Assembly (NCBI GenBank): GCA_002483105.1
Contig: DLHG01000015.1
Span: 442,197 to 506,196 of the forward strand
Length of the DNA: 64,000 bases
Direction of reading: 5' to 3'
Source of the DNA: Bacteroidetes bacterium UBA7674
GTDB lineage: Bacteria; Bacteroidota; Bacteroidia; Chitinophagales; Chitinophagaceae
Within the stretch, counting starts at the first letter, position 1. Each line of letters begins with the position of its first letter. The notes under the pieces are model-generated. The model searched no databases, was not told the origin of the DNA, and was given only the letters and a program-made list of their open reading frames with translations. Positions 43,310 through 51,132 of this stretch are shown here, piece by piece. Made by a program: the position numbers and the translations under genes.

Positions 43310-44539
43310 TTATTTAAACTGTAACACCCTTGCAGGCTGCACACGGCGCAGGTAAAGAGTAGGCAGTAGCATACAGACAAAACAGAGCAAGAGCGTTGCT
43401 ACATCTACCGCTACAAAGTGCCACCATACTATACGGAACTCAACTTTACTGATGATATAGCTGGCTTCCGATAACTTCAGGAAACCTGTTTGTATCTGTA
43501 TCCACGCGAGGCCCAGAGCTACTATATTTCCTACCACTATTCCTACACCTGCTATCAGTCCGGCATAGTACAGGAACACCATCCTTATCGCTCCCATGCT
43601 CATACCCTGGGCTTTCAGTATACCTACCATCCTTGCCTGCTCTACTATTAGTATGATCAGGGCAACAGCAAGGTTTATCATAGCTACAATAGCCATAATG
43701 GTTAGTATCACCAAAGCATTCACATCCATCAATTGCAGCCAGGCAAAGACATCAGAATAGGTCTCTTTCATAGTGAAAGAATACAAGGGGGAAGTCAGGT
43801 GCCTGTCCAGTATTTCATTGGCAATAGCAGTATCATATTCATCATCATCAAGGCTTACCTGGTAGCCGCTGATGCTTCCTTCCGGCCAGCTGTTTATGTG
43901 TTGCAGCAGGCGTATATCACACAGCCCGTATTGCTTGTCCAGTTCTGCCATGCCTGTATGGTAGATCCCTGCAATACGTACCTTGCGTATGCGCGGGAAG
44001 GTAGAGCCTTGTTCCAAAAAGTATAGCTGCACATCATCGCCCGCCTTTAACTCAAGTCTGTCGGCTGTGGTTTGGGATATCTGTATCTCTTTAGAGTATG
44101 CGGTGTCAGAGTAGTCTATTTTCTTGCCTGTAAAGGTTATGCCTTTGGAGAAGTAGAAACTGTCGGGGATACCTTTTAGGATCACCCCTTCCATTTTACC
44201 GTTGCATTGTATAATGCCCGCTCTCTTAATATAAGGAGCTATCTGTATCACGTGTGGTATAGCAGCTACCTGCTCTTCCATGTAGCCATCTTCTTCCAGT
44301 GGTGGCATACTGGAAGCTTTGGAAGGATTGTTACCATACTCATGAATGTGAATATGCCCTTCAAAGCTGTATAGCTTTTCCCTGATGGAGTATTTAAACC
44401 CACCAACTACCGCAAGCGATATCAGCATTACCGCCACACTTAGTGAGGTAGCTATGATCGCTATCCTGATGATGAAGGAAGAAAAGCCTCCCTTCTGCCT
44501 CAGCAGGTTTCTGCGCGCTATGAGAAAAGGTAAATTCAA
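43310..44539 (-). CDS. FtsX-like ABC transporter permease (LolC/LolE type)
   Basis: 409 residues from a TTG start. The first membrane segment (about 22-47) is followed by a periplasmic MacB-like domain (about 50-260) and three C-terminal segments (about 275-300, 320-345, 370-395). This 4-segment layout is that of lipoprotein-releasing permeases. The N-terminal FLIARRNLLRQKGGFSSFIIR is typical. No ATPase gene is adjacent, so its LolD-like partner must be encoded elsewhere. It probably moves lipoproteins or another envelope lipid. Confidence 0.85.
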   Translation of the reverse strand: MNLPFLIARRNLLRQKGGFSSFIIRIAIIATSLSVAVMLISLAVVGGFKYSIREKLYSFEGHIHIHEYGNNPSKASSMPPLEEDGYMEEQVAAIPHVIQIAPYIKRAGIIQCNGKMEGVILKGIPDSFYFSKGITFTGKKIDYSDTAYSKEIQISQTTADRLELKAGDDVQLYFLEQGSTFPRIRKVRIAGIYHTGMAELDKQYGLCDIRLLQHINSWPEGSISGYQVSLDDDEYDTAIANEILDRHLTSPLYSFTMKETYSDVFAWLQLMDVNALVILTIMAIVAMINLAVALIILIVEQARMVGILKAQGMSMGAIRMVFLYYAGLIAGVGIVVGNIVALGLAWIQIQTGFLKLSEASYIISKVEFRIVWWHFVAVDVATLLLCFVCMLLPTLYLRRVQPARVLQFK

Positions 44540-44589
44540 AAGATATCCCTGATGATTGAATTTTGTTTGTCAAATATAGCAGTAAAAAA

Positions 44590-44616
44590 AGAAGGATCAC
44601 CAGTGGTGATCCTTCT
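44590..44616 (-). terminator. Terminator of the atpD-atpC unit
   Basis: 12-bp stem AGAAGGATCACC/GGTGATCCTTCT with loop AGT, followed by a T-run on the minus strand. Confidence 0.9.
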
Positions 44617-44638
44617 CCGTCAAAATTATCAGGAACAA

Positions 44639-44893
44639 TTAGTCCATTGCTATCGCACCTTCAATAAGAACCGTAGCCTTATTGTTCAGCACTTCCACAA
44701 AGCCCGAAGTAATTTCGTACAGCTCCGTAGTGTTCTTGTCCTTTAGTATTTTCATTTTACCCTTGCCCAGTGTAGCGATCATTGGCGCGTGCTTTTCCAG
44801 TATCTCGAAAGAACCTTCGATACCGGGAAGCTGTATACCATATACATTACCGCTATATACTTTGTGCTCAGGTGTTAATATTTCTAATTGCAT
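44639..44893 (-). CDS. atpC: ATP synthase epsilon subunit (short form)
   Basis: 84 residues: only the N-terminal beta-sandwich domain (MQLEILTPEHKVYSGNVYG, LPGIEGSFEILEKHAPMIATL, ALIEGAIAMD-like end). The two C-terminal helices of longer epsilon subunits, used for inhibition in some bacteria, are absent, as in other Bacteroidota. It couples the F1 rotor stalk to the c-ring. atpD lies upstream on the same strand, with word-repeat element B filling the 93-bp gap. Confidence 0.92.
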   Translation of the reverse strand: MQLEILTPEHKVYSGNVYGIQLPGIEGSFEILEKHAPMIATLGKGKMKILKDKNTTELYEITSGFVEVLNNKATVLIEGAIAMD

Positions 44894-44894
44894 T

Positions 44895-44989
44895 GCAAGT
44901 CAATTCAAAAGTCAAAATTCAAAAGTCAAAAACCCATTATTTAATAAGTGACAGCCTTTCAACTAATCAACCTATCAACTAATCAACTA
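44895..44989 (-). repeat. Intergenic word-repeat element B (atpD-atpC)
   Basis: Read on the minus strand: first half is TTGATTAGTTGATAGGTTGA / TTAGTTGAAAGGCTG; second half is TTTTTGACTTTTGAAT followed by TTTGACTTTTGAATTGAC. It starts at the atpD stop codon and ends just before the atpC ATG. The second half is nearly identical to that of element A. Confidence 0.75.
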
Positions 44990-46495
44990 GTTCTTTGCTT
45001 GTTCCATCAGCTTCTTACCTTTCTCGATAGCATCATCTATGCTACCTACCAGGTTGAACGCCGCTTCAGGATACTGATCCACTTCACCGTCCATGATCAT
45101 ATTGAAACCACGGATAGTTTCTTCGATTGGTACCAGTACGCCTTTCAGACCGGTGAACTGCTCAGCCACGTGGAATGGTTGAGAAAGGAAACGCTGCACA
45201 CGACGGGCGCGTGATACTACCAGCTTATCTTCTTCACTCAATTCATCCATACCAAGGATAGCGATGATATCTTGTAACTCTTTATAGCGTTGCAGTATCA
45301 GTTTTACACGGTTAGCACAATCGTAATGTGCATCACCTACGATAGCTGCAGTAAGGATACGTGATGTAGAATCCAATGGATCCACCGCAGGATAGATACC
45401 AAGATCCGCGATCTTACGGCTCAATACGGTTGTAGCATCCAGGTGGGCGAATGTAGTAGCCGGCGCCGGATCGGTAAGATCATCCGCTGGTACGTAAACC
45501 GCCTGTACTGAAGTAATAGAACCATTCTTTGTAGAAGTGATACGCTCTTGCATCAGACCCATTTCCGTAGCCAGTGTAGGTTGATAACCCACCGCTGATG
45601 GCATACGGCCAAGAAGTGCTGATACCTCAGAACCTGCCTGTGTGAAACGGAAGATGTTATCTACGAAGAAAAGGATATCCTTTCCTTTACCTGTACCGTC
45701 ACCATCACGGAAGTATTCCGCCATAGTAAGACCGGACAAGGCCACACGTGCACGTGCTCCCGGAGGTTCGTTCATCTGACCGAACACGAAAGTAGCCTTA
45801 GAGTCCTTCAGTTGTTCCATGTCTACAGAAGACAGATCCCATCCACCTTCTTCCATGCTATGTATAAACTTGTCACCGTACTTCACGATGCCTGCTTCGA
45901 TCATTTCACGCATCAGGTCATTACCCTCACGTGTACGCTCACCCACACCCGCAAATACAGAAAGACCTGCATATGCTTTCGCGATGTTGTTGATCAGCTC
46001 CTGGATAAGTACTGTTTTACCAACACCAGCACCACCGAACAAACCAATTTTACCACCCTTTGCATAAGGCTCAATAAGGTCAATTACTTTGATACCGGTG
46101 AACAGTATCTCAGATGCTGTACTCAGGTTTTCAAATTTTGGAGGTTTTGCGTGTATAGGGCGTGCATTTTGTGCCTTAGACGTTGGAGGCAAACCATCAA
46201 TTGCATCACCTGTTACGTTAAACAGGCGGCCGTTAATTTGGTCACCGGTAGGCATTGCTATCGCTTTACCTGTATCAGTAACGTCCATTCCACGGGTAAG
46301 ACCTTCAGTACCGTCCATCGCTACGCAACGAACGCTGTCTTCACCCAGGTGCTGCTGCACTTCCATTACCAGGATGTCACCATTTTCACGTTTAAGCTCC
46401 AGTGCGCTATAGATCTCGGGCAATTTTGCATCACCACTGAAATAAACGTCCACTACCGGGCCGATGATTTGCTTGATTTTACCAACGTTTGGCAT
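44987..46495 (-). CDS. atpD: ATP synthase beta subunit
   Basis: 502 residues. Catalytic F1 subunit: Walker A GGAGVGKTV at about 155-163, the catalytic Glu in GVGERTREGNDL, Walker B ILFFVDNIFRFTQAG and the DELSEEDK motif. Slightly longer than the E. coli protein through its C-terminus. Together with atpC it forms a two-gene unit separate from the rest of the F-type ATP synthase genes, as is common in Bacteroidota. A -7 box lies 66 nt upstream. Confidence 0.97.
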   Translation of the reverse strand: MPNVGKIKQIIGPVVDVYFSGDAKLPEIYSALELKRENGDILVMEVQQHLGEDSVRCVAMDGTEGLTRGMDVTDTGKAIAMPTGDQINGRLFNVTGDAIDGLPPTSKAQNARPIHAKPPKFENLSTASEILFTGIKVIDLIEPYAKGGKIGLFGGAGVGKTVLIQELINNIAKAYAGLSVFAGVGERTREGNDLMREMIEAGIVKYGDKFIHSMEEGGWDLSSVDMEQLKDSKATFVFGQMNEPPGARARVALSGLTMAEYFRDGDGTGKGKDILFFVDNIFRFTQAGSEVSALLGRMPSAVGYQPTLATEMGLMQERITSTKNGSITSVQAVYVPADDLTDPAPATTFAHLDATTVLSRKIADLGIYPAVDPLDSTSRILTAAIVGDAHYDCANRVKLILQRYKELQDIIAILGMDELSEEDKLVVSRARRVQRFLSQPFHVAEQFTGLKGVLVPIEETIRGFNMIMDGEVDQYPEAAFNLVGSIDDAIEKGKKLMEQAKN

Positions 46496-46561
46496 ATAAA
46501 TAAGTATAAAAGGATGTTTCTGAAATAATGGAAAAAACTAAAGCCTCTCCCAATTTTGGCG

Positions 46562-46569
46562 CAAAGGTA
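46562..46569 (-). promoter_or_regulatory. -7 box TACCTTTG for atpD-atpC
   Basis: TACCTTTG on the minus strand, 66 nt upstream of the atpD ATG. Confidence 0.5.
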
Positions 46570-46670
46570 AGACTAAGCGGGAGAAATTTCAAAATATCTT
46601 AGCCTTGATTTCCGCTAAAATAGACCCCTCAAATGATATAATTATCCATATCTTTAGCTAAATCTTTTAT

Positions 46671-47201
46671 ATGAAGCTATTCAACCTCTTTTTATGCCTG
46701 GCGATATTGGGCTTTTCACAGGGTGCATCTGCACAGAATATTAAGACCGTTACCGAAACATTTGAAGGAAATACCGTATCAATATCAGTACAAATTGACA
46801 CTGTTCAGCTGGAAGACCCGGTTACAGGTGAATGGCTGATAAGGTTTGAAAAGCTGGAGAAGATAACAACCCTCAACGGGGCTACTATCTATTATGGCAA
46901 GGATGCCACCGAACCGGTGGGCGCCGCTGCACAAAGCACTTTTAAAGACTTTGTCGGCAACCTGGTAAACGAGGAACTCAAAAATGCAAAGAATATCCAC
47001 AGCATGGACATCGTTATAGACGATAAGGGAGAGGTAGGATTTATACGCTTCCTGTTCTTAAAGAGTGGTAAAAACGCAGAAAAAGAAACAGAATACTTCC
47101 GCAAAAAGATCATGGACAGGCTCAAAGGGATACATTTCATCCCCGCCAAACGTAATGGAAAAGCAGTGCCCTATGGCGACAACATACCGGTGATAAAATA
47201 A
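46671..47201 (+). CDS. Secreted TonB-C-terminal-like protein, tandem paralog 1
   Basis: 176 residues. Signal peptide MKLFNLFLCLAILGFSQGASAQ. The mature protein has an N-terminal part with DTVQLEDPVTGEWLIRFEK and a C-terminal half (about 105-175) that resembles the TonB C-terminal fold: IVIDDKGEVGFIRFLF, a helix KKIMDRLKG, then FIPAKRNGKAVPY. It lacks the membrane anchor and Pro-rich linker of real TonB, so it is probably a soluble periplasmic protein. First of three tandem paralogs (24-bp and 20-bp gaps). Confidence 0.65.
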   Translation: MKLFNLFLCLAILGFSQGASAQNIKTVTETFEGNTVSISVQIDTVQLEDPVTGEWLIRFEKLEKITTLNGATIYYGKDATEPVGAAAQSTFKDFVGNLVNEELKNAKNIHSMDIVIDDKGEVGFIRFLFLKSGKNAEKETEYFRKKIMDRLKGIHFIPAKRNGKAVPYGDNIPVIK

Positions 47202-47225
47202 TTTCCCAACTGCTTATTAACGCTT

Positions 47226-47786
47226 ATGTTGAAAAAGATCTCATTCATACTTACGTTTTTCTTGCTCACGGCTAATATGGCTACGGCACAAGGCTATGAC
47301 TGGGATATGCCTAAATTTGTCCCGTTACCCAATGGCGACACGCTCGCAATAGATTATACGGGTATGGACACGATCGAAGTCGTAGACCCCGTAACAGAAG
47401 AGATCATTATGAGGTATAGTAAGCGTACCGACATCTCCAAACTTAACAATGCCTCCATATACAGATACGCACAGGTAAAAAAGCCCGCGAGAAAATTCCT
47501 CCGCGGTGATGTGCAAAAAGTGCTGAACAGAAAGCTGCGCAAGGATATAGAGGAGGCCTGGAACTTCTTCGGCCATGTTGAGCTTGTGATAAATGAAGAA
47601 GGCAATGTTGTCTATAGTGATATCAACCTCTACCCCACCGACCTTTCAGGCACTACCAATGTACCCGTTGATAAAGCAACGAGTGATCGCATCCGCAGCA
47701 ACATCACCCGGAAACTAAGCGCGCTGCACTTCCGTCCTGCTAAAAAAGACGGCAAACCAGTAGCGTATCACGCTATGTTTTATTAA
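47226..47786 (+). CDS. Secreted TonB-C-terminal-like protein, tandem paralog 2
   Basis: 186 residues. Signal peptide MLKKISFILTFFLLTANMATAQ. It shares with its neighbours the DTIEVVDPVTEEIIMRYSK segment and the closing FRPAKKDGKPVAY, with the middle IDEEG-type strand as LVINEEGNVVYSDINL. It differs from paralog 1 by a longer insert between strands. Same operon. No membrane anchor and no Pro-rich region, so a TonB energising role is unlikely. Confidence 0.65.
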   Translation: MLKKISFILTFFLLTANMATAQGYDWDMPKFVPLPNGDTLAIDYTGMDTIEVVDPVTEEIIMRYSKRTDISKLNNASIYRYAQVKKPARKFLRGDVQKVLNRKLRKDIEEAWNFFGHVELVINEEGNVVYSDINLYPTDLSGTTNVPVDKATSDRIRSNITRKLSALHFRPAKKDGKPVAYHAMFY

Positions 47787-47806
47787 AAAGACGCTGAAGA
47801 AAAACC

Positions 47807-48346
47807 ATACTCAAAAGAATATTCACTACACTTATCGCCACAGTAATATGCAGTGTGGCTTCTGCCCAAAATTCCGCTACACTTAATGTAGAGGACGATG
47901 ATATCAATGTTACGCCTTCGTACATAGACTCTACTAAGGTCACAGACTCTGCTACCGGTAAAGTCTCTTATAAGAAAATAAGAGGACGAACTTCAACCGT
48001 ATCCTACAGGTCGGGAATGCAAATTTTCAAGGAAAATGAAGCGACAGAACCTGTCGCTAAAGCTGCACAGGAAAGTATCGACCAGTTCTTCCGGAACCTT
48101 TATTCTGATGAACTGGCAAAAACAAATGATGCCTTAGACTACATCGTGATCCTCATTGATGAGAACGGCAAGATCGATCTGCTCAATACAAACTTTTATG
48201 TAAAGGATAGTGACGAAGTAGACATCATGCGAAAAGGTATGTGGAACAAAATAAAAGACCTCACATTCACACCCGCTAAAAAAGACGGCAAGCCTGTTCC
48301 CTACCTCGTAACTATTTTAGGCCGGGACAGGAGAGCAAAAAAATAA
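47807..48346 (+). CDS. Secreted TonB-C-terminal-like protein, tandem paralog 3, probable ATA start
   Basis: The only normal start (GTG at 47855) lies inside the end of a signal peptide. The frame upstream, open to 47798, encodes a perfect signal: codon ATA at 47807, then LKRIFTTLIATVICSVASAQ. Aligned with paralog 2 (ATG-L-K-K-I), the ATA occupies the start position, so the start codon seems to have changed from ATG to ATA. The mature part has SATGKVSYKKI, IVILIDENGKIDLLNTNF and the closing FTPAKKDGKPVPY. Either translation starts at AUA, or the gene is weakly expressed or recently disabled, or the base is a sequencing error. Confidence 0.6.
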   Translation: MLKRIFTTLIATVICSVASAQNSATLNVEDDDINVTPSYIDSTKVTDSATGKVSYKKIRGRTSTVSYRSGMQIFKENEATEPVAKAAQESIDQFFRNLYSDELAKTNDALDYIVILIDENGKIDLLNTNFYVKDSDEVDIMRKGMWNKIKDLTFTPAKKDGKPVPYLVTILGRDRRAKK

Positions 48347-48365
48347 AGAACATCATAGAAGTAGT

Positions 48366-48809
48366 TTACTTCTTCTTTATCTTCGATATAGTTTCACCCA
48401 CAGTCTTTGTGGGCTTATCCATATCCTTAATAGCAAAGTCAACCGCTGCCTTTATCAGGTCCTTTACTTTCTTGTTCCTGTAGTCTTTAGGTGCATCCAC
48501 ATCTATATGCCTTATCAGGTTGCCGGTGCCTGTAAGCAGTTTATGCGGGTCACTAAGCAGCGTCCCTTTGTTGAACCCGAGGTTCATATGGTTATTATAT
48601 ATCGGTATCATGCAGAAGGCATCACCCAACTTCTCCGAAATAGAGAACACCGCCGTCAGCGCGTGGGTATGATACACCAGCTCATTACTGTCGGGATATA
48701 TCTCCAGTATATATTCCCTCAGGTCTGTGAACAGGTCAACGATCTTCTGGTCCTTGAAATGGAGCAGTGATTTAAAGTCGGGGTGTATCGCGCGTGGTTT
48801 ATTCGCCAT
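48366..48809 (-). CDS. DUF1801 domain protein
   Basis: 147 residues, cytoplasmic. The DUF1801 (YdhG-like) fold is seen in FTDLREYILEIYPDSNELVY, the AFCMIPIYNNHMNLGFNKG core and GNLIRHIDVDAPKDYRNKKV. Function unknown. The VOC gene lies 9 bp upstream on the same strand; both belong to a unit that starts with an AraC-type regulator. Confidence 0.82.
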   Translation of the reverse strand: MANKPRAIHPDFKSLLHFKDQKIVDLFTDLREYILEIYPDSNELVYHTHALTAVFSISEKLGDAFCMIPIYNNHMNLGFNKGTLLSDPHKLLTGTGNLIRHIDVDAPKDYRNKKVKDLIKAAVDFAIKDMDKPTKTVGETISKIKKK

Positions 48810-48818
48810 TCAGCTAAG

Positions 48819-49247
48819 TTACATCTGTTTCGGCTGAGTAAGGCTGAACCAGTTACCGCAACCATCATACATCACAGCCTCTATACCATAGAATTGCTCC
48901 TTAGGCTCACCGGCAAACTTAACACCTTTGGCAGCCAGTTCTTCATAGGTGGCGCGGCAGTCTGGTGTATTGAACACACCCGCACCAAGTATGCCCTTAT
49001 CCATCAGCACCTTAAATGCATTACGCGCTTCTTCGTCAAATGTGTCTGACGTATTGCTCTCATGCAGCACATCCATCAGGATAATTTCCAGTTCGGGCTG
49101 ATCAGGGGCATTAAGTGTCAGCCAGCGGAAACCATTTTCCATCTTCACATCATTCTTCACCTTAAAGCCCAGTATGTTCACGTAAAAGTCGTACGCCTTT
49201 TCCTGGTCGTTTACATAAATGCTGGTATGCGAGAGTCTTGTTATCAT
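48819..49247 (-). CDS. VOC-family (glyoxalase/dioxygenase-like) protein
   Basis: 142 residues, two beta-alpha-beta-beta-beta modules. Metal ligands are likely H7 (TRLSHTSIYV) and the Glu residues in PELEIILMD and EQFYGIEAVMYDGCGNWFSL. It probably binds a small organic compound or antibiotic, or isomerises a thiol adduct; this cannot be resolved from sequence. It lies 83 bp after an AraC-type gene and 9 bp before DUF1801. Confidence 0.85.
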   Translation of the reverse strand: MITRLSHTSIYVNDQEKAYDFYVNILGFKVKNDVKMENGFRWLTLNAPDQPELEIILMDVLHESNTSDTFDEEARNAFKVLMDKGILGAGVFNTPDCRATYEELAAKGVKFAGEPKEQFYGIEAVMYDGCGNWFSLTQPKQM

Positions 49248-49330
49248 ATCGTTTGATTTTAATAAAGCGAAGATAGGGTTGCGGCGAACATCCCAGTTCT
49301 TGAATCTTGCTTTTCTTCTTTAAGAATAAG

Positions 49331-49744
49331 TTAACCCACCTTATACTGCTCTATAAAGCAGTGCGGTACAAATTGCTTGGGCTGTTCTTCTGCCAGCTTC
49401 TTTTTCAGCCAGGCTATGTTGCGGTAGTATTGCGGCGAGTGTCCGCTCATCTTACTGAATAGCGAACTGAATGAACCCGGGCTTTCAAAACCTATCATAC
49501 TGCACACATCCGAAATACTGATGCCTTCCTTCGCCAGGAACAGCTTCGCAGCGTCCATACGCTTTTGTGTGAGATATTGGTGTGGCGTTTTTTTATAGAT
49601 ACGGCTAAAGAGCCTGTGAAAATGAAACCGCGACAAAAATGCCTGCGCCGCAATCTGGTCCAGGTCTATAGACTCATAGTAGTGCTCGTCTATGAACAGC
49701 TTGGCAGCTACAATACGTTGGTATATATCAGTTGTCAGTTCCAA
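49331..49744 (-). CDS. AraC-type transcriptional regulator, DNA-binding domain only
   Basis: 137 residues from a TTG start. Nearly the whole protein is the double helix-turn-helix AraC domain (DLDQIAAQAFLSRFHFHRLF, then YLTQKRMDAAKLFLAKEG and ISDVCSMIGFESPGSFSSLF). There is no N-terminal sensor domain; about 25 extra C-terminal residues follow. It likely regulates the VOC-DUF1801 genes below it. The peroxidase gene upstream on the same strand ends 18 bp away. Confidence 0.85.
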   Translation of the reverse strand: MELTTDIYQRIVAAKLFIDEHYYESIDLDQIAAQAFLSRFHFHRLFSRIYKKTPHQYLTQKRMDAAKLFLAKEGISISDVCSMIGFESPGSFSSLFSKMSGHSPQYYRNIAWLKKKLAEEQPKQFVPHCFIEQYKVG

Positions 49745-49762
49745 GAATGTAAATATAGGGAC

Positions 49763-50737
49763 TTACCGCTTCACGAACCTATCATCCGTCAGCGTGATCA
49801 TGAAATTCTCCAGGTCCGTTTTCTCCTGTTCTGTGAGATGTAAGGGTTGTAATAACAGCGAATCCATATTCACAGGATGCGCCACGGTCTTATAAGGATC
49901 ATCGTAATAATCTATTACTTCCCTCAGCGTTTTGAACATACCATTGTGCATATACGGCGCGGTTACAGCTACATTGCGCAAGCCGGGCACTTTGAACTTG
50001 CCCATGTCGCTTTTGTCCTTTGTTATAGCATAGCGTCCCTCGTCCTTGTACTTCACCCCGTCATACAAACCTATGTTGCGAAATTCATCACCGGTAAAGT
50101 CGGGCGAGAAATGGCAATCGAAACACTTCGCCTTATCGCTCATGAACAGTTCCCTTCCCCGTTGCGCCGACAGGCTGATAGCACTGTCATTGCCTTTCAT
50201 ATACCTGTCGAAAGGAGTATCACTCGTTTCCAGTGTCCGCTCAAAAGCCGCGATAGCAGATTTCAGATTGGTTTCATTTGGCGCTTGCTTATAGATAGCC
50301 TTGAAATACTGAACGTAAGTTTTGTCTTTGTTCAGTCGCACTACTGCCTCTGCAATTGGCAGACCCATTTCATTTTCATCCTCTATCGGGAACTTCACCT
50401 GCTCTTCCAGCGTTGCGGCCCGGCCATCATAGAAAAAGAATGACCGCTCTGACATATTCGCGCAAGACTGGGCATTGCGCTTTCCCAACCGGCCATCCAC
50501 ACCTATGCTAAAAGGTACAGTATCTGCAAACCCATGTTCCGGTATATGGCAGGAGGCGCAACTCAGATCCTTATTGGCAGATATCATTTTCTCGAAGAAA
50601 AGCATCTCGCCAAGTTGTTCAGGAGTAGTGGGGGCACCTTGAAAAGAGAATTTCGGCTGGGGCACATTATCGCCTGTAAAGCCATAGCCTATAGCTAAGC
50701 CCACCACAACAAGACCCAATACCAATATCCTTTTCAT
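49763..50737 (-). CDS. Di-haem cytochrome c peroxidase (CcpA/MauG family)
   Basis: 324 residues with a signal anchor (MKRILVLGLVVVGLAIGYGF). Two haem c sites: C60-A-S-C63-H64 and C205-F-D-C208-H209. Family blocks include EHGFADTVPFSIGVDGRLG, RSFFFYDGRAATLEEQ and VAVTAPYMHNGMFKTLREV. It reduces hydrogen peroxide in the periplasm using electrons from cytochrome c, unless it is a MauG-type modifying enzyme. A -7 box lies 7 nt before its ATG. Confidence 0.9.
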   Translation of the reverse strand: MKRILVLGLVVVGLAIGYGFTGDNVPQPKFSFQGAPTTPEQLGEMLFFEKMISANKDLSCASCHIPEHGFADTVPFSIGVDGRLGKRNAQSCANMSERSFFFYDGRAATLEEQVKFPIEDENEMGLPIAEAVVRLNKDKTYVQYFKAIYKQAPNETNLKSAIAAFERTLETSDTPFDRYMKGNDSAISLSAQRGRELFMSDKAKCFDCHFSPDFTGDEFRNIGLYDGVKYKDEGRYAITKDKSDMGKFKVPGLRNVAVTAPYMHNGMFKTLREVIDYYDDPYKTVAHPVNMDSLLLQPLHLTEQEKTDLENFMITLTDDRFVKR

Positions 50738-50744
50738 CAGGCCG

Positions 50745-50752
50745 CAAAGTTA
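50745..50752 (-). promoter_or_regulatory. -7 box TAACTTTG for the peroxidase gene
   Basis: TAACTTTG on the minus strand ends 7 nt before the ATG at 50737. Confidence 0.5.
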
Positions 50753-50841
50753 CGGGAATGGGCATTTGAAGTTGTCACTAAAATGCAGAAAATAATATGT
50801 GAGTGAATGAAAGGATGCAAAAGCAGAAATATTTAAAATAA

Positions 50842-50868
50842 CAAAGGCTCCTCAATGAGGAGCCTTTG
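50842..50868 (-). terminator. Terminator abutting tRNA-Asp
   Basis: 12-bp stem CAAAGGCTCCTC/GAGGAGCCTTTG, loop AAT. It starts at the base directly after the tRNA discriminator. Confidence 0.88.
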
Positions 50869-50942
50869 CGGACCGGACGGGACTCGAACCCGCGACCTCC
50901 GCCGTGACAGGGCGGCATTCTAACCAACTGAACTACCGATCC
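50869..50942 (-). tRNA. tRNA-Asp (anticodon GTC)
   Basis: 74 nt. The acceptor stem GGATCGG/CCGGTCC pairs fully (one G-T). The anticodon arm reads GCCCTGTCACGGCGG-like with GTC in the loop, so it decodes GAC/GAT. The T-arm carries GGTTCGAGTCC. The 3' CCA is not encoded. A terminator stem begins right after the discriminator base, so 3' processing must cut at the stem base. Confidence 0.95.
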
Positions 50943-51106
50943 AAGGGAGTTTAGCCTAATTTTTTAATTTATATATTAAAAGAGCTTTATTACTTATTTG
51001 TGTCCCGGCAACTACAAAAACACATTATTTCTTCGTTGTTGGGGCTGCAAAGATAAAGGCATTTTTCTAAATTCTGCAAATGTTCTTTTAAAAAACTTTC
51101 AAACCT

Positions 51107-51114
51107 TACTTTTG
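51107..51114 (+). promoter_or_regulatory. -7 box TACTTTTG for accA
   Basis: TACTTTTG ends 18 nt before the ATG at 51133. It rules out the upstream start at 50998 for this gene. Confidence 0.55.
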
Positions 51115-51132
51115 TACCTCAAATACAAACTT

